Source of the DNA: Planctomycetaceae bacterium
GTDB taxonomy: Bacteria; Planctomycetota; Planctomycetia; Planctomycetales; Planctomycetaceae
Length of the DNA: 64,000 nt
NCBI GenBank assembly: GCA_029259815.1
Contig: JAJDEJ010000212.1
Coordinates: 28,053 to 92,052 of the forward strand
Direction of reading: 5' to 3'
Under the pieces are notes generated by a model that searched no databases, was not told the DNA's origin, and worked only from the letters and a program-made list of their open reading frames with translations. The first letter of the stretch is position 1. Every line of letters begins with the position of its first letter. This document shows, in pieces, positions 19,275 to 28,137 of the stretch. The position numbers were made by a program, and so were the translations under genes.

Positions 19275-21020
19275 ATGTCCAATACCCGGCATATCACTTT
19301 TTTGATTTACGTGTTCGCGTTCTGTCTTTGTCTCACCAATTCAAGGGCAGGATGGACAGATGATGAGCAACCGCAGGCTGCCGAAACGTCTTCAACAGAG
19401 GAGCAGCGCCTGGACATTCTGCAGCAGGCACTCAAGAACGATTATGATCGTCTGGAAGACAAACTCCTCGAATTGGCGGAGTACACTCGTCGGACCGACC
19501 CGGACCGGGCAGAGTTGTTGATTCGCGTACGTCGGGAGAGTACCTCGCGACGTATCTCCGCGCAGATGGAGCGGGTGGTCGAGTCTCTTACGCCCAGCGA
19601 TGAAGGCGATGTGTTGTTCGGCGACGCCCTCTCTCGTCAGGAGGAGTTGCTTGCTGATCTGTCTGCATTGCTGGCGCTCCTGCAAAGCGAAGATGAGCGT
19701 GACCGCATTGATGCTGAGATCGCCCGCATTCAGGATCTACTCAAGGACACCAACCGTATCATCGGCCAACAGAAAGATGTCCGAGCCGACACGGAACGCG
19801 GGGGCGACCCCCAGGATCTGCAAAGCGATCAACAAAAGGTTGCGGAAGATGCCGATCGGCTTGCAGAGAAGATTGATCAGCAAGACGCCGAACGCCGCGC
19901 GGAGGACAGTGGCGAACCGCGCGAGGGCGAGCCATCCGACCAAGAAGGTGAGCCTGAGTCCCGCGATTCGGAGAGCGGCGAGCCAAAGGAGCCCGGAGAA
20001 CCCAGTGAGGGGGAACCGTCAGAGAGCAAAGATCCGAGTGAAAGTGAGTCGCAGCCGTCAGAAGGCGAATCGTCAGAAGGTGAACCGTCGGAGGGCGAGC
20101 CACAGGAGGGAGAGCAGTCGCCATCGGAAGGACAGCAGAAACCACCGGGGCAGCCGCAACAAGGACAACCCCAACAGGGTCAACCGCAGCAGTCCAGCGA
20201 GCAGACTCCCGGTCGTGAACAACTCGAGCAGGCTCGCGAGCAGATGCAGCAGGCGATCGAGCAACTCCAGCAGGAGCAATTGGACGAAGCGTCCGACGAG
20301 CAGGATGCAGCCATCGCCAAACTCGAAGAGATGAAGGCCGAGTTGGAGGAGATTCTCAGGCAGTTGCGTGAGGAAGAACGCAAGATGCTGCTGGCCCAGC
20401 TCGAAGCCCGCTTCCAGCGGATGCTCGAACTGCAGCTCAACATCAACAACGGAACTCTGAAGCTCGACCGCGTGCCAGTCGACGAGCGAGACGACGACCG
20501 GCATCTGGCCGAATCAACCAGGCTTGGTCGGGACGAACAGAAGAACCTCACCGAAGCAGACAAAGCACTGATGCTCCTCAAGGAAGAAGGCTCGTCCGTC
20601 GCATTTCCCGAGGCGGTTGAGATGATGATCGACAATATGCAGGCGGTCAGTGGGAGACTCCAGCGAGGACAGACAGCTGAGACGACCCAACTCTTGGAGC
20701 GGCTCATCGTTGAGTCGCTGGAAGAGATGATCTTCGCCTTGCAAAAGGAAATGGAAAAGCAGGAGCAGCAACAACAGGACGGTCAGGGCCAACAGCCGGG
20801 ACAGCCGACCGATCCCGAACTGGTCGATCAACTTGCAGAATTGAAGTTGATCCGCTCGCTGCAAATTCAAATCAACCGGCTCACCCAACAGTACGGCTCT
20901 GCGTTCGAGGGTGAGCAAGCGCGGGACCTCGACGATCTTGGCTTCCTCCGCAAGCTCAGCCGCCGTCAGGAGCGGATCCAGGATGCGACGTACGATCTGT
21001 CGATTGGGAAGAACAAGTGA
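19275..21020 (+). CDS. Exported acidic, low-complexity coiled-coil protein
   Basis: 581 residues from the ATG at 19275, which gives a clean signal peptide (HITFLIYVFAFCLCLTNSRAG). The mature part begins with coiled-coil-like helices (~35-200), then a ~100-residue Glu/Ser/Gly/Pro-rich stretch with repeated SEGEPSEGEP-like units, a Gln/Pro/Gly run, and further charged Glu/Gln/Arg helices to the end. The following gene starts inside its stop (GTGA overlap), so the two are coupled. Likely a periplasmic scaffold of the envelope cluster; no known domain is recognised with confidence. Confidence 0.65.
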   Translation: MSNTRHITFLIYVFAFCLCLTNSRAGWTDDEQPQAAETSSTEEQRLDILQQALKNDYDRLEDKLLELAEYTRRTDPDRAELLIRVRRESTSRRISAQMERVVESLTPSDEGDVLFGDALSRQEELLADLSALLALLQSEDERDRIDAEIARIQDLLKDTNRIIGQQKDVRADTERGGDPQDLQSDQQKVAEDADRLAEKIDQQDAERRAEDSGEPREGEPSDQEGEPESRDSESGEPKEPGEPSEGEPSESKDPSESESQPSEGESSEGEPSEGEPQEGEQSPSEGQQKPPGQPQQGQPQQGQPQQSSEQTPGREQLEQAREQMQQAIEQLQQEQLDEASDEQDAAIAKLEEMKAELEEILRQLREEERKMLLAQLEARFQRMLELQLNINNGTLKLDRVPVDERDDDRHLAESTRLGRDEQKNLTEADKALMLLKEEGSSVAFPEAVEMMIDNMQAVSGRLQRGQTAETTQLLERLIVESLEEMIFALQKEMEKQEQQQQDGQGQQPGQPTDPELVDQLAELKLIRSLQIQINRLTQQYGSAFEGEQARDLDDLGFLRKLSRRQERIQDATYDLSIGKNK

Positions 21021-22099
21021 CCGATTACTCATTCCGGGAGACGTCCTTGCGACCATCCTCAAGCGATCTGCGATTCGTCCTGTGCCTCTGCGGACTGTTT
21101 CTGTCTGCCGCTTCCGGGCAGGCTGAAGACGCGTTCGTGTACGCTCCGTTATCGGTTGAGGAAGCCAAAAGTCGTGCAGTCGTTTGGCTGGAGAGCCAGC
21201 CGGACGTTGATGACGATTTGAGGCAGACCGTTGAACCACTGTGGCAATATGAAGGATCAGATCCCTCGATCAGCGAGCGTTTCGACGCGGTGATGCAAAC
21301 CTTCTATCTCGCAGATGCCACAACTCGCGAACTCGTCGATGCAACGCTTGATCGTCCTGTTCCGTCAGTATCAGAGTCATTCGATGTGCTTGATGGTGAC
21401 AGTGAGAATGAGTTTTTCAATCACAATGTCCGATTCTTCTATGCTCGCTACTTGGCGGTCGGACACTCGTACGAACCGGCGTTGGTGCTGTTCGATCAGA
21501 TTGATCCCAACGAACTCATCGATCCGGCGACCTGTCTGTTTTACAAGGCAGTCTGTCAGCACAGTCTGCTGTTGCGGGAAGAAGGGCTGAGCACGATCTC
21601 TCAGTTGTTGGAGAATACAGAAGACATCCCTGCTCGTTATCGTTCGGTTGCCTCACTGATGCAGGCCGACCTGGAAGGCCTGGAAGAGAAGTCGCTGGGC
21701 GAAGTCGCAAGGCAGATGAAGGATGTACGCCGCAGACTGTCGCTTGGGCATGGCGGTCCGCGGGTGCAGGAGGTGGAAGAGAAGATCATCGCCACCCTTG
21801 ACGAACTGATCCAGAAGATGGAAGACCAGCAAGGAGGCGGGAGCAGTTCAGCGAGCGGACAGTCACAAGGCCAACCTCAAGGCGGACAAGGGAACCCGCT
21901 CGACGACTCACGAATTGCCGGCCAGACGGGACCGGGCGATGTCGACCCAAAGGATCTCGGCGACGGTGACCACTGGGGCGGACTCCCGGACAAGGCTGAG
22001 GCGGATGCAAAGAACCTCATCAATCGTCAATTCCCCGCCCATTATCGTCAGGCGGTCGAAGAGTACCTCAAAAAACTGGCTCAGCGTAAAGCTCCCTAA
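21017..22099 (+). CDS. Exported protein of the envelope cluster (function unknown)
   Basis: 360 residues starting at GTG 21017, which overlaps the preceding stop. A signal peptide (FVLCLCGLFLSAASGQA) ends around residue 36. The mature part is helical with TPR-like spacing (HSYEPALVLFDQIDPNELI, FYKAVCQHSLLLREEGLSTI). Towards the C-terminus (~275-310) lies a Gly/Ser/Gln-rich stretch, followed by a conserved-looking tail (QFPAHYRQAVEEYLKKLAQR). No catalytic motif. Coupling to the previous gene suggests that the two act together at the envelope. Confidence 0.62.
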   Translation: MTDYSFRETSLRPSSSDLRFVLCLCGLFLSAASGQAEDAFVYAPLSVEEAKSRAVVWLESQPDVDDDLRQTVEPLWQYEGSDPSISERFDAVMQTFYLADATTRELVDATLDRPVPSVSESFDVLDGDSENEFFNHNVRFFYARYLAVGHSYEPALVLFDQIDPNELIDPATCLFYKAVCQHSLLLREEGLSTISQLLENTEDIPARYRSVASLMQADLEGLEEKSLGEVARQMKDVRRRLSLGHGGPRVQEVEEKIIATLDELIQKMEDQQGGGSSSASGQSQGQPQGGQGNPLDDSRIAGQTGPGDVDPKDLGDGDHWGGLPDKAEADAKNLINRQFPAHYRQAVEEYLKKLAQRKAP

Positions 22100-22125
22100 A
22101 CTCACATCACTTCCCGGAATTCTCG

Positions 22126-23310
22126 ATGACTGCATCGGTTGCCATCACCACCCTCCTTGTCATGACGGGCTTGCCCATTGATGCGGCAACGCTTGACGGA
22201 GAGCGTCTTTCCGGAGAGTTGCAATCGCTGAGTGCGACGCAGGCCGTCCTCATTATTGATGGCGAACCTCGCGAGATTGCCTTGAGCGAACTGCAGGAAG
22301 TGCGACCTTCCTCGGCAGCCCGTGGAGACACAGCCCTGCCGCCCTCGCAACCCGCTCTTCGCCTCCGCGATGGCTCGATCCTTGCGCCGAAGATCATCAC
22401 TGCCGCCAAACAACAGTTCGTCTTGATCAATGAGAATCTGGGCGAGATCACCATTCCCGCGACCGCCGTCCAGAGCCTGCGGCTCGCTTTGCTCGACACC
22501 AAGATTACTGCTGCCTGGGACGGGTTTCTGCAACGCGACACGAATGATGACCTCGTCGTGATCCGCAAAGGCGATGCACTCGATCACGTGGCCGGAGTCG
22601 TCAGTACGATTAATGAGGCATCGATCAGCCTGCTGATTGATGGCCGGGCGATCGATCTGCCGCGAGAGCGTGTGTTCGGAGTGATCTACGCAAACACAAA
22701 GTCGGCTGGCATCAATCCTCTCTGCGTGATTGATCTGACTGATGGACAACGAATCGCGGCATCCAGTATCCACCTCAACGATGATGCTCTTGACATCGAG
22801 ACCAGCCAAGGCCATGCACTCACGATCGCAGGCAAGGATGTTCACCGCATCGACTTCAGCTTGGGGAAGATTGAATTCCTGGCTGCGATCGAGCCCTCGT
22901 CGATCGAGTATCCGGTCGATCACCCTCTGTATCTGGAGGAGGTCTGGAAATATCGCCGTGGTCAGAATTCGCGGGGTGAGCCTCTCTTGCTTGACGGTCG
23001 GCACTATGACAATGGGATCTGGATTCACTCAGGGACCGTGCTTCGATATCGACTGGGGCGGCAATACCGCCGGTTCCAAAGTCTGATGGGGATTGACGAC
23101 GATCTTGGCGATTGTGCACCCCAAGTAGGAGTTGTCATTCGCGGGGATGGGCGTGTGTTGCATGAGGATCAGGTCGCTCGGGGAGACGATGCGCGAGAAC
23201 TCGACATCGACGTGTCCGACATCCGTGAATTGGAAATCGAAGTCATCTCGACCGACCCCAACGGCATCTGTGAGCATCTCGACCTCGTGGAGGCGCGGCT
23301 GATCAAGTGA
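22126..23310 (+). CDS. Exported NPCBM-domain protein
   Basis: 394 residues with a signal-peptide-like N-terminus (VAITTLLVMTGLPIDAATL). The first ~240 residues form repeated beta units of the type DGERLSGELQSLS and LRDGSILAPKI. The C-terminal ~140 residues match an NPCBM (novel putative carbohydrate-binding module) domain: YDNGIWIHSGTVLRYRLG, FQSLMGIDDDLGD, GVVIRGDGRVLHE, EVISTDPNGICEHLDLVEAR. Such modules bind glycans in secreted proteins. The stop overlaps the GTG of the following HtrA gene, tying it to the protease trio. Confidence 0.8.
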   Translation: MTASVAITTLLVMTGLPIDAATLDGERLSGELQSLSATQAVLIIDGEPREIALSELQEVRPSSAARGDTALPPSQPALRLRDGSILAPKIITAAKQQFVLINENLGEITIPATAVQSLRLALLDTKITAAWDGFLQRDTNDDLVVIRKGDALDHVAGVVSTINEASISLLIDGRAIDLPRERVFGVIYANTKSAGINPLCVIDLTDGQRIAASSIHLNDDALDIETSQGHALTIAGKDVHRIDFSLGKIEFLAAIEPSSIEYPVDHPLYLEEVWKYRRGQNSRGEPLLLDGRHYDNGIWIHSGTVLRYRLGRQYRRFQSLMGIDDDLGDCAPQVGVVIRGDGRVLHEDQVARGDDARELDIDVSDIRELEIEVISTDPNGICEHLDLVEARLIK

Positions 23311-25076
23311 TGACCTTTCCGTCCAGCATCGTTCGGCTTCTCTTGTCTGTAGGAGCCTGTCTCTGTGTCGTCCATGTGAGCGAGGCAGTCGATTCCCTTG
23401 TGCTCGAAGCCGAGCGGGAACGGGTCGCAATCATTGAGCGGATCTCAGCCCCCACAGTCGCCATCTTCGATGACGCAGGCACTAACGGCGGATCGGGCGT
23501 CCTCATTCGGCAGGACGGCCTTGCGCTCACCAACTTTCATGTCGTCAAAGACCTTGGCCCCTTTATGAAGTGCGGCCTCAATGATGGAAACGTTTACGAA
23601 GCTGTCATTATCGGCATTGATCCCACGGGCGATGTGGCCCTCGTGCAACTCCTCGGACGGGACGATTTCCCCATCGCCGAGGTGGGTGACAGCGACACGG
23701 TCCGCGTGGGAGACTGGGCCTATGTCGTCGGCAATCCCTTCCTGCTGGCGACCGACTTCACTCCCACAGTGACGTACGGCATTGTCAGTGGAGTGCATCG
23801 CTATCAGTTCCCTGCGGGGACCATTCTCGAATACACCGACTGTATTCAAGTCGATGCCTCCATCAACCCCGGCAACTCTGGCGGGCCATTGTTTAACGCG
23901 GACGGACAACTCATCGGTATCAATGGACGGGCCTCGTTCGAGAAACGAGGGCGAGTCAACATCGGCGCTGGATACGCCATCTCCATCAATCAAATTATGC
24001 ACTTCCTTGATCACCTGCAGAGTGGGCGCATCGTTGATCACGCAACACTCGGGGCAACAGTTCGTAGCGAGTCCGACGGGTCGGTGACCGTTGATCAGAT
24101 TCTGCCGCAGTCGGAGGCCTATCGCCGCGGATTGCGACAGGGTGACGAAATTGTCTCCTTCGCCGACCGTTCGATCCGTAGCGTCAATCAGTTCAAGAAT
24201 ATCCTCGGTATCTTTCCCAACGGATGGAAACGACCGCTCGTCTATCGTCGTGATGGAGAAAAACACGAGGTGATGGTTCGCCTGCGTCCTCTGCACAGCA
24301 GGTCTGAACTCATGCCCCAGCGACCCCCCATGACACGTCCTCCTCAGCGGAAGTCGGAGACTCCAGATGGCGAAGGGGAAGACGGACCTCAACCTCCGAT
24401 TCCTGAAATCCCGGCGGGGCATCCGCTGGCTCATTTGTTCAAACAACCACGGATTCCCGATGAGTACGCGGATTTGTACGAAGCCCGTGACGGCTTTGCC
24501 AATTACCGGTTCAATCGAGTTGCCCGAGATCGGATCTCAGATGAGATCTCCAGCTTGGGCGAGTTTCCTGCCGGCTCGTGGAGAATCAGCGGAAAGAGGT
24601 CAAATGATGAGGGCTTTGAAGTCAACTTGAATGATGACGTCGTCGCCCTCACGCTGGGATCGGAGTCATTCTTGCAGAACATCGGCGAGCCATTTCAGGA
24701 CGAGCCCCCGGGGACCGGAGGACTCATCGCGGCGATGCACCACCTGCGTCTGATGTTGATTGCGCCGGAAAATCGCTTTACTGAGTTCTACTACCTCGGC
24801 AGCGAACCGCTGGATGGCGACGGAGAGAAAGTCGACGTGCTGATTGCGACACGCGGATCAACGACCAGTCGCTGGTACTTCCGACAATCAGCTGGGACAC
24901 TGGTTGGCTTCGACACGGAGACTGAGCCGGATGCAGATCCATGCGAGGTTCGCATCATCGAATGGCAAACCAATGATGGTCGCACGTTCCCTTCCATATT
25001 CTCAGTCCGCCATTCTGGAGAGGACGTGGGAGAGTGGATCATTGAAGCACTTACGATTCGGGAGGTGGGACGATGA
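23307..25076 (+). CDS. HtrA/DegP-like serine protease with PDZ domain (intact triad)
   Basis: 589 residues; GTG at 23307 or ATG at 23310, both overlapping the preceding stop. A signal peptide is followed by a trypsin-like domain with all three catalytic residues: His78 (TNFHVV), Asp109 (PTGDVAL) and Ser191 (NPGNSGGPL). A PDZ domain (~245-330: ILPQSEAYRRGLRQGDEIVS) and a Pro/Arg-rich linker follow, and a C-terminal region of ~190 residues is not recognised. HtrA proteins degrade or chaperone misfolded periplasmic proteins. The next gene begins by ATGA overlap, making this the only apparently active protease in a coupled three-gene series. Confidence 0.9.
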   Translation: MMTFPSSIVRLLLSVGACLCVVHVSEAVDSLVLEAERERVAIIERISAPTVAIFDDAGTNGGSGVLIRQDGLALTNFHVVKDLGPFMKCGLNDGNVYEAVIIGIDPTGDVALVQLLGRDDFPIAEVGDSDTVRVGDWAYVVGNPFLLATDFTPTVTYGIVSGVHRYQFPAGTILEYTDCIQVDASINPGNSGGPLFNADGQLIGINGRASFEKRGRVNIGAGYAISINQIMHFLDHLQSGRIVDHATLGATVRSESDGSVTVDQILPQSEAYRRGLRQGDEIVSFADRSIRSVNQFKNILGIFPNGWKRPLVYRRDGEKHEVMVRLRPLHSRSELMPQRPPMTRPPQRKSETPDGEGEDGPQPPIPEIPAGHPLAHLFKQPRIPDEYADLYEARDGFANYRFNRVARDRISDEISSLGEFPAGSWRISGKRSNDEGFEVNLNDDVVALTLGSESFLQNIGEPFQDEPPGTGGLIAAMHHLRLMLIAPENRFTEFYYLGSEPLDGDGEKVDVLIATRGSTTSRWYFRQSAGTLVGFDTETEPDADPCEVRIIEWQTNDGRTFPSIFSVRHSGEDVGEWIIEALTIREVGR

Positions 25077-26110
25077 TTTCCCGAAACGGTCAATTGTTGC
25101 GAATCTCGGCAGTCCTTGTTTGTTTGCTGTTGTGTACGGCTCCTGTCGCACACGCACAGAGTTCGCGGCAGACGATTGAGACGGTGCTGCCGCGGGTGGT
25201 CAAGATTTTTGGTGCTGGAGGTGTCAAGAATCTGGAGTCGTATGGCAGCGGGTTCCTCGTCTCTGCGGAGGGGCATCTGGTGACGGTCTGGAGCCATGTG
25301 CTCGATGCAGACCGGGTGACGGTTGTGCTCGATGATGGACGACGGTTCGATGCGGAACTTCTCGGAGCCGAGCCCTCATTGGAGTTGGCGGTCCTGAAGA
25401 TTGATGCGCAGGACTTGCCCTTCTTCGATCTGGATCAGATCTCGGATGCGGGTCCTGGGACACGAGTACTGGCGTTCAGCAATGTCTTTGAAGTGGCCGT
25501 GGGGGACGAGCCAGTTTCCGTTGTTCACGGAGTGATTGCAGCGACCGACGAACTCTCTGCTCGGAGTGGTCGCTACGATGTCTCCTACACGGGGCCGGTC
25601 TATGTCGTCGATGCCGTAACGAACAACTCCGGTGCTGCCGGTGGTGTGCTGACCACTCGCGACGGTCAACTGTTGGGGATGATCGGAAGACAGTTGCAGA
25701 ACTCTCAGAGCAATACCTGGTTGAATTATGCGATGCCGTTGTCGGAGTTGGATACAACGATCCGGCAGATTCAATCGGGAGACTTCTCACGAAACCGTGA
25801 CAGTGAGTCAACTGAATTTGATGACAACTTCGATTCCATTGATTTCGGCATTGTGCTGGTGCCAGACGTTGTTGAACGCACCCCGGCTTATGTGGATGCA
25901 GTCCTCGACGGCTCTCAAGCGATGGCGGAGGGCTTGCAGCCGGATGATCTGATTGTCTTCGCCAACAATCGCCTCGTGCATTCCTGCAAAGCTTTCGAGG
26001 AAGAACTCGGACAGTTGCAACCCTCCGACGATTTGACAGTCGTCGTGCGTCGAGGTGGTGTCCTGCTCACGATTTCACTCACCGCCCCGCGCACGCTTCC
26101 ACAACGTTGA
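25073..26110 (+). CDS. HtrA-like pseudoprotease (catalytic Ser replaced) with PDZ
   Basis: 345 residues with a signal peptide (LVCLLLCTAPVAHAQS). The trypsin-like fold is clear (GSGFLVSAEGHLVTVWSHVL, VVLDDGRRFDAELLGAEP, LELAVLKID). His75 is kept, the Asp position is Glu104, and the Ser position in the usual GNSGGPL reads GAAGGVL (Ala189). Proteolysis is therefore not expected. A PDZ domain follows (~260-340: QAMAEGLQPDDLIVFANNRL). It overlaps the preceding and following genes by a few bases. A regulatory, adaptor or chaperone role for the active neighbour is plausible inference. Confidence 0.85.
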   Translation: MISRNGQLLRISAVLVCLLLCTAPVAHAQSSRQTIETVLPRVVKIFGAGGVKNLESYGSGFLVSAEGHLVTVWSHVLDADRVTVVLDDGRRFDAELLGAEPSLELAVLKIDAQDLPFFDLDQISDAGPGTRVLAFSNVFEVAVGDEPVSVVHGVIAATDELSARSGRYDVSYTGPVYVVDAVTNNSGAAGGVLTTRDGQLLGMIGRQLQNSQSNTWLNYAMPLSELDTTIRQIQSGDFSRNRDSESTEFDDNFDSIDFGIVLVPDVVERTPAYVDAVLDGSQAMAEGLQPDDLIVFANNRLVHSCKAFEEELGQLQPSDDLTVVVRRGGVLLTISLTAPRTLPQR

Positions 26111-26130
26111 CTCATCCAAGTCTGACTCAC

Positions 26131-28098
26131 ATGCGTCATCACTCGCTCTCAACTCTGTTCATCTCGATCACGATGTCGTTGTCGGTCGTGATTGCTGACG
26201 AGCGATTAGAGTCGTTGGAGGAGCAGGCATTTCGCGAGGCCGCTGCGATGGCGGCTCCCTCGATTGCGCGGATCGAGACGGTGGGGGGGCTTGATGTCAT
26301 TCATGGGCTGTTGACTCCCAGTGGGCCAACCACGGGCGTCGTCGTTGCCGCAGACGGTTGGATCATCACCAGCAGCTTCAACTTTGCCAGTCAACCGGCG
26401 TCCATCCTGGTGACGTTGCCCGACGGTCAACATTTCCCGGCAGATGTCGTCGCCAACGATTACGCACGCAGCCTGACTCTGTTGAAGATCGATGCTGACA
26501 GCCTCCAGCCGATCACACCGGCCTCTGCAGAGGACATTCAAGTGGGACAGTGGGCCATTGCCCTTGGCCGAACGTACGATCAGCCCTTCCCCAACATCTC
26601 GGTCGGCATTGTCAGTGCAGTCGGACGCATCTGGGGTCGGGCAGTCCAGACCGATGCCAAGATTTCTCCCACCAATTACGGTGGGCCGCTCGTCAACGTC
26701 CAGGGCGAAGCGATCGGTGTGCTTGTCCCTCTTGATCCGCAGAAGTCCAATGAGACCGCTGGCGTCGAATGGTACGACTCGGGAATTGGTTTTGCTATTC
26801 CCATGGAAACGATCACGCGTGTCCTCGGTCGCTTGCAGGAGGGCGAGGACCTGCATCCGGGCCGTATTGGTGTGACGTTCGGAGAGCAGGGACTGACAGC
26901 CGGACGGCCCCTGCTCGACCGCGTCAGGCCGACGTCACCCGGATATAAAGCGGGCCTGCGTGCGGGGGATGTCATCACACACATCAACGACATCGCAACT
27001 CCTCGTGTGCCGCATGTCCGTCACATTCTCGGTAGCAAGTATGCGGGCGAACCGATCACCGTGACGTTCCTGCGAGACGATGCGGAGCAGACGATTGAGC
27101 TGACACTTGTCGACGAACTTGAGGCCTATACCGCACCGATGCTCGGCATCTTGCCTTCGCGAGTGACATTGACGGGGGAAGATGCCGCTGGTGCGATTGT
27201 CCGACTCGTACTCCCGGGCACGCCTGCTGAGGCTGCAGGACTCCAACGACGCGATCGCATCATCAGCGTTGACGGAATACCGGTCACGGACGTCTCCGAG
27301 TTGAGACAGGCGATTGGTCACATGCAGCCGGATGACGCTGTCGAACTTACGGTTATTCGAGAGGGGAATGAGGAATCTGTGAGCGCCACTCTTGGCGAGA
27401 TGACCGCAGAAGTCCCTGACACACTCCCCAGTGCTGCTGAGTCGGCCGACAGCGATCGCGGCGACGAAGAGGTCCGTGTCGGTCGATGGGTCGACGCGCT
27501 CGGCGAGGATGAGTCGCGAGCCTATTGGGCGTACGTGCCTGAGTCATACGATCCGGGTCAGCCCCGCGGTCTGGTTGTCTGGCTACATCCAGCGGGTGAT
27601 ACGATGGAATCGGAAGTGCTGAAGTTATGGCAGCCAGTTTGTGACCGCAGAGGGTTGATCCTTGTGGGGCCGAAGTCATCCCAGCCAAGTGGTTGGACAC
27701 CAGCAGATGTGGATTTCGTCACAGACCTTGTGGAAGAGATCCGCGAGCACTACACGATCGACCCACATCGGATCGCAGTTCATGGATACGGGGATGCGTC
27801 GCCGATCGTGGCGGTCTCGGCCTTTCGTGAGCGTGACGTCTTTCGAGGCATGTCGCTCGTGGGAGCACCGCTACGGGTGCCACCGCCGGAGGCCCACCCT
27901 GATTCTCCACTCCAGATTCAGTTCATGCTTGGGGCAGACGATCCGGCTCTTGAAGCGACCGAGGCAAGTCTGGAGAGTCTCAGGGAGCGAAAGATTCCCG
28001 CGACCCTAATCACGATTCCCGATCACGGACATGCCTACCCGTCAGCCGAGTGGGTCGACGTGATCGCACGTTGGGTCGATGCATTGGACCGCATCTGA
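26131..28098 (+). CDS. HtrA-like pseudoprotease with two PDZ domains fused to a degenerate alpha/beta hydrolase
   Basis: 655 residues from the ATG at 26131, which gives a good signal peptide (HHSLSTLFISITMSLSVVIA); a TTG at 26107 overlapping the previous stop is an alternative. In the trypsin-like domain all three catalytic positions are changed: His to Phe83 (TSSFNF), Asp to Ser114 (ARSLTLLKI) and Ser to Tyr183 (SPTNYGGPL). Two PDZ domains follow (~245-330 and ~337-422). The C-terminal ~205 residues resemble a PHB-depolymerase/feruloyl-esterase-like hydrolase (VVWLHPAGD, DPHRIAVHGYGDAS, IPDHGHAYP), but the nucleophile elbow G-x-S-x-G reads GYGDA, with Gly554 at the Ser position. Probably a binding rather than catalytic protein. 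Confidence 0.82.
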   Translation: MRHHSLSTLFISITMSLSVVIADERLESLEEQAFREAAAMAAPSIARIETVGGLDVIHGLLTPSGPTTGVVVAADGWIITSSFNFASQPASILVTLPDGQHFPADVVANDYARSLTLLKIDADSLQPITPASAEDIQVGQWAIALGRTYDQPFPNISVGIVSAVGRIWGRAVQTDAKISPTNYGGPLVNVQGEAIGVLVPLDPQKSNETAGVEWYDSGIGFAIPMETITRVLGRLQEGEDLHPGRIGVTFGEQGLTAGRPLLDRVRPTSPGYKAGLRAGDVITHINDIATPRVPHVRHILGSKYAGEPITVTFLRDDAEQTIELTLVDELEAYTAPMLGILPSRVTLTGEDAAGAIVRLVLPGTPAEAAGLQRRDRIISVDGIPVTDVSELRQAIGHMQPDDAVELTVIREGNEESVSATLGEMTAEVPDTLPSAAESADSDRGDEEVRVGRWVDALGEDESRAYWAYVPESYDPGQPRGLVVWLHPAGDTMESEVLKLWQPVCDRRGLILVGPKSSQPSGWTPADVDFVTDLVEEIREHYTIDPHRIAVHGYGDASPIVAVSAFRERDVFRGMSLVGAPLRVPPPEAHPDSPLQIQFMLGADDPALEATEASLESLRERKIPATLITIPDHGHAYPSAEWVDVIARWVDALDRI

Positions 28099-28137
28099 GC
28101 CACAACTTGAACCCTCTAACGATGAGTAACCAACTGC

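Noticed and set aside
22102..23028. A 308-codon frame on the minus strand opposite the NPCBM gene
   Set aside because: Antisense shadow; the sense product has a signal peptide and an NPCBM domain, the antisense product has neither.
23445..24446. A 333-codon frame antisense to the active HtrA gene
   Set aside because: Shadow of the sense gene, whose triad and PDZ are clear.
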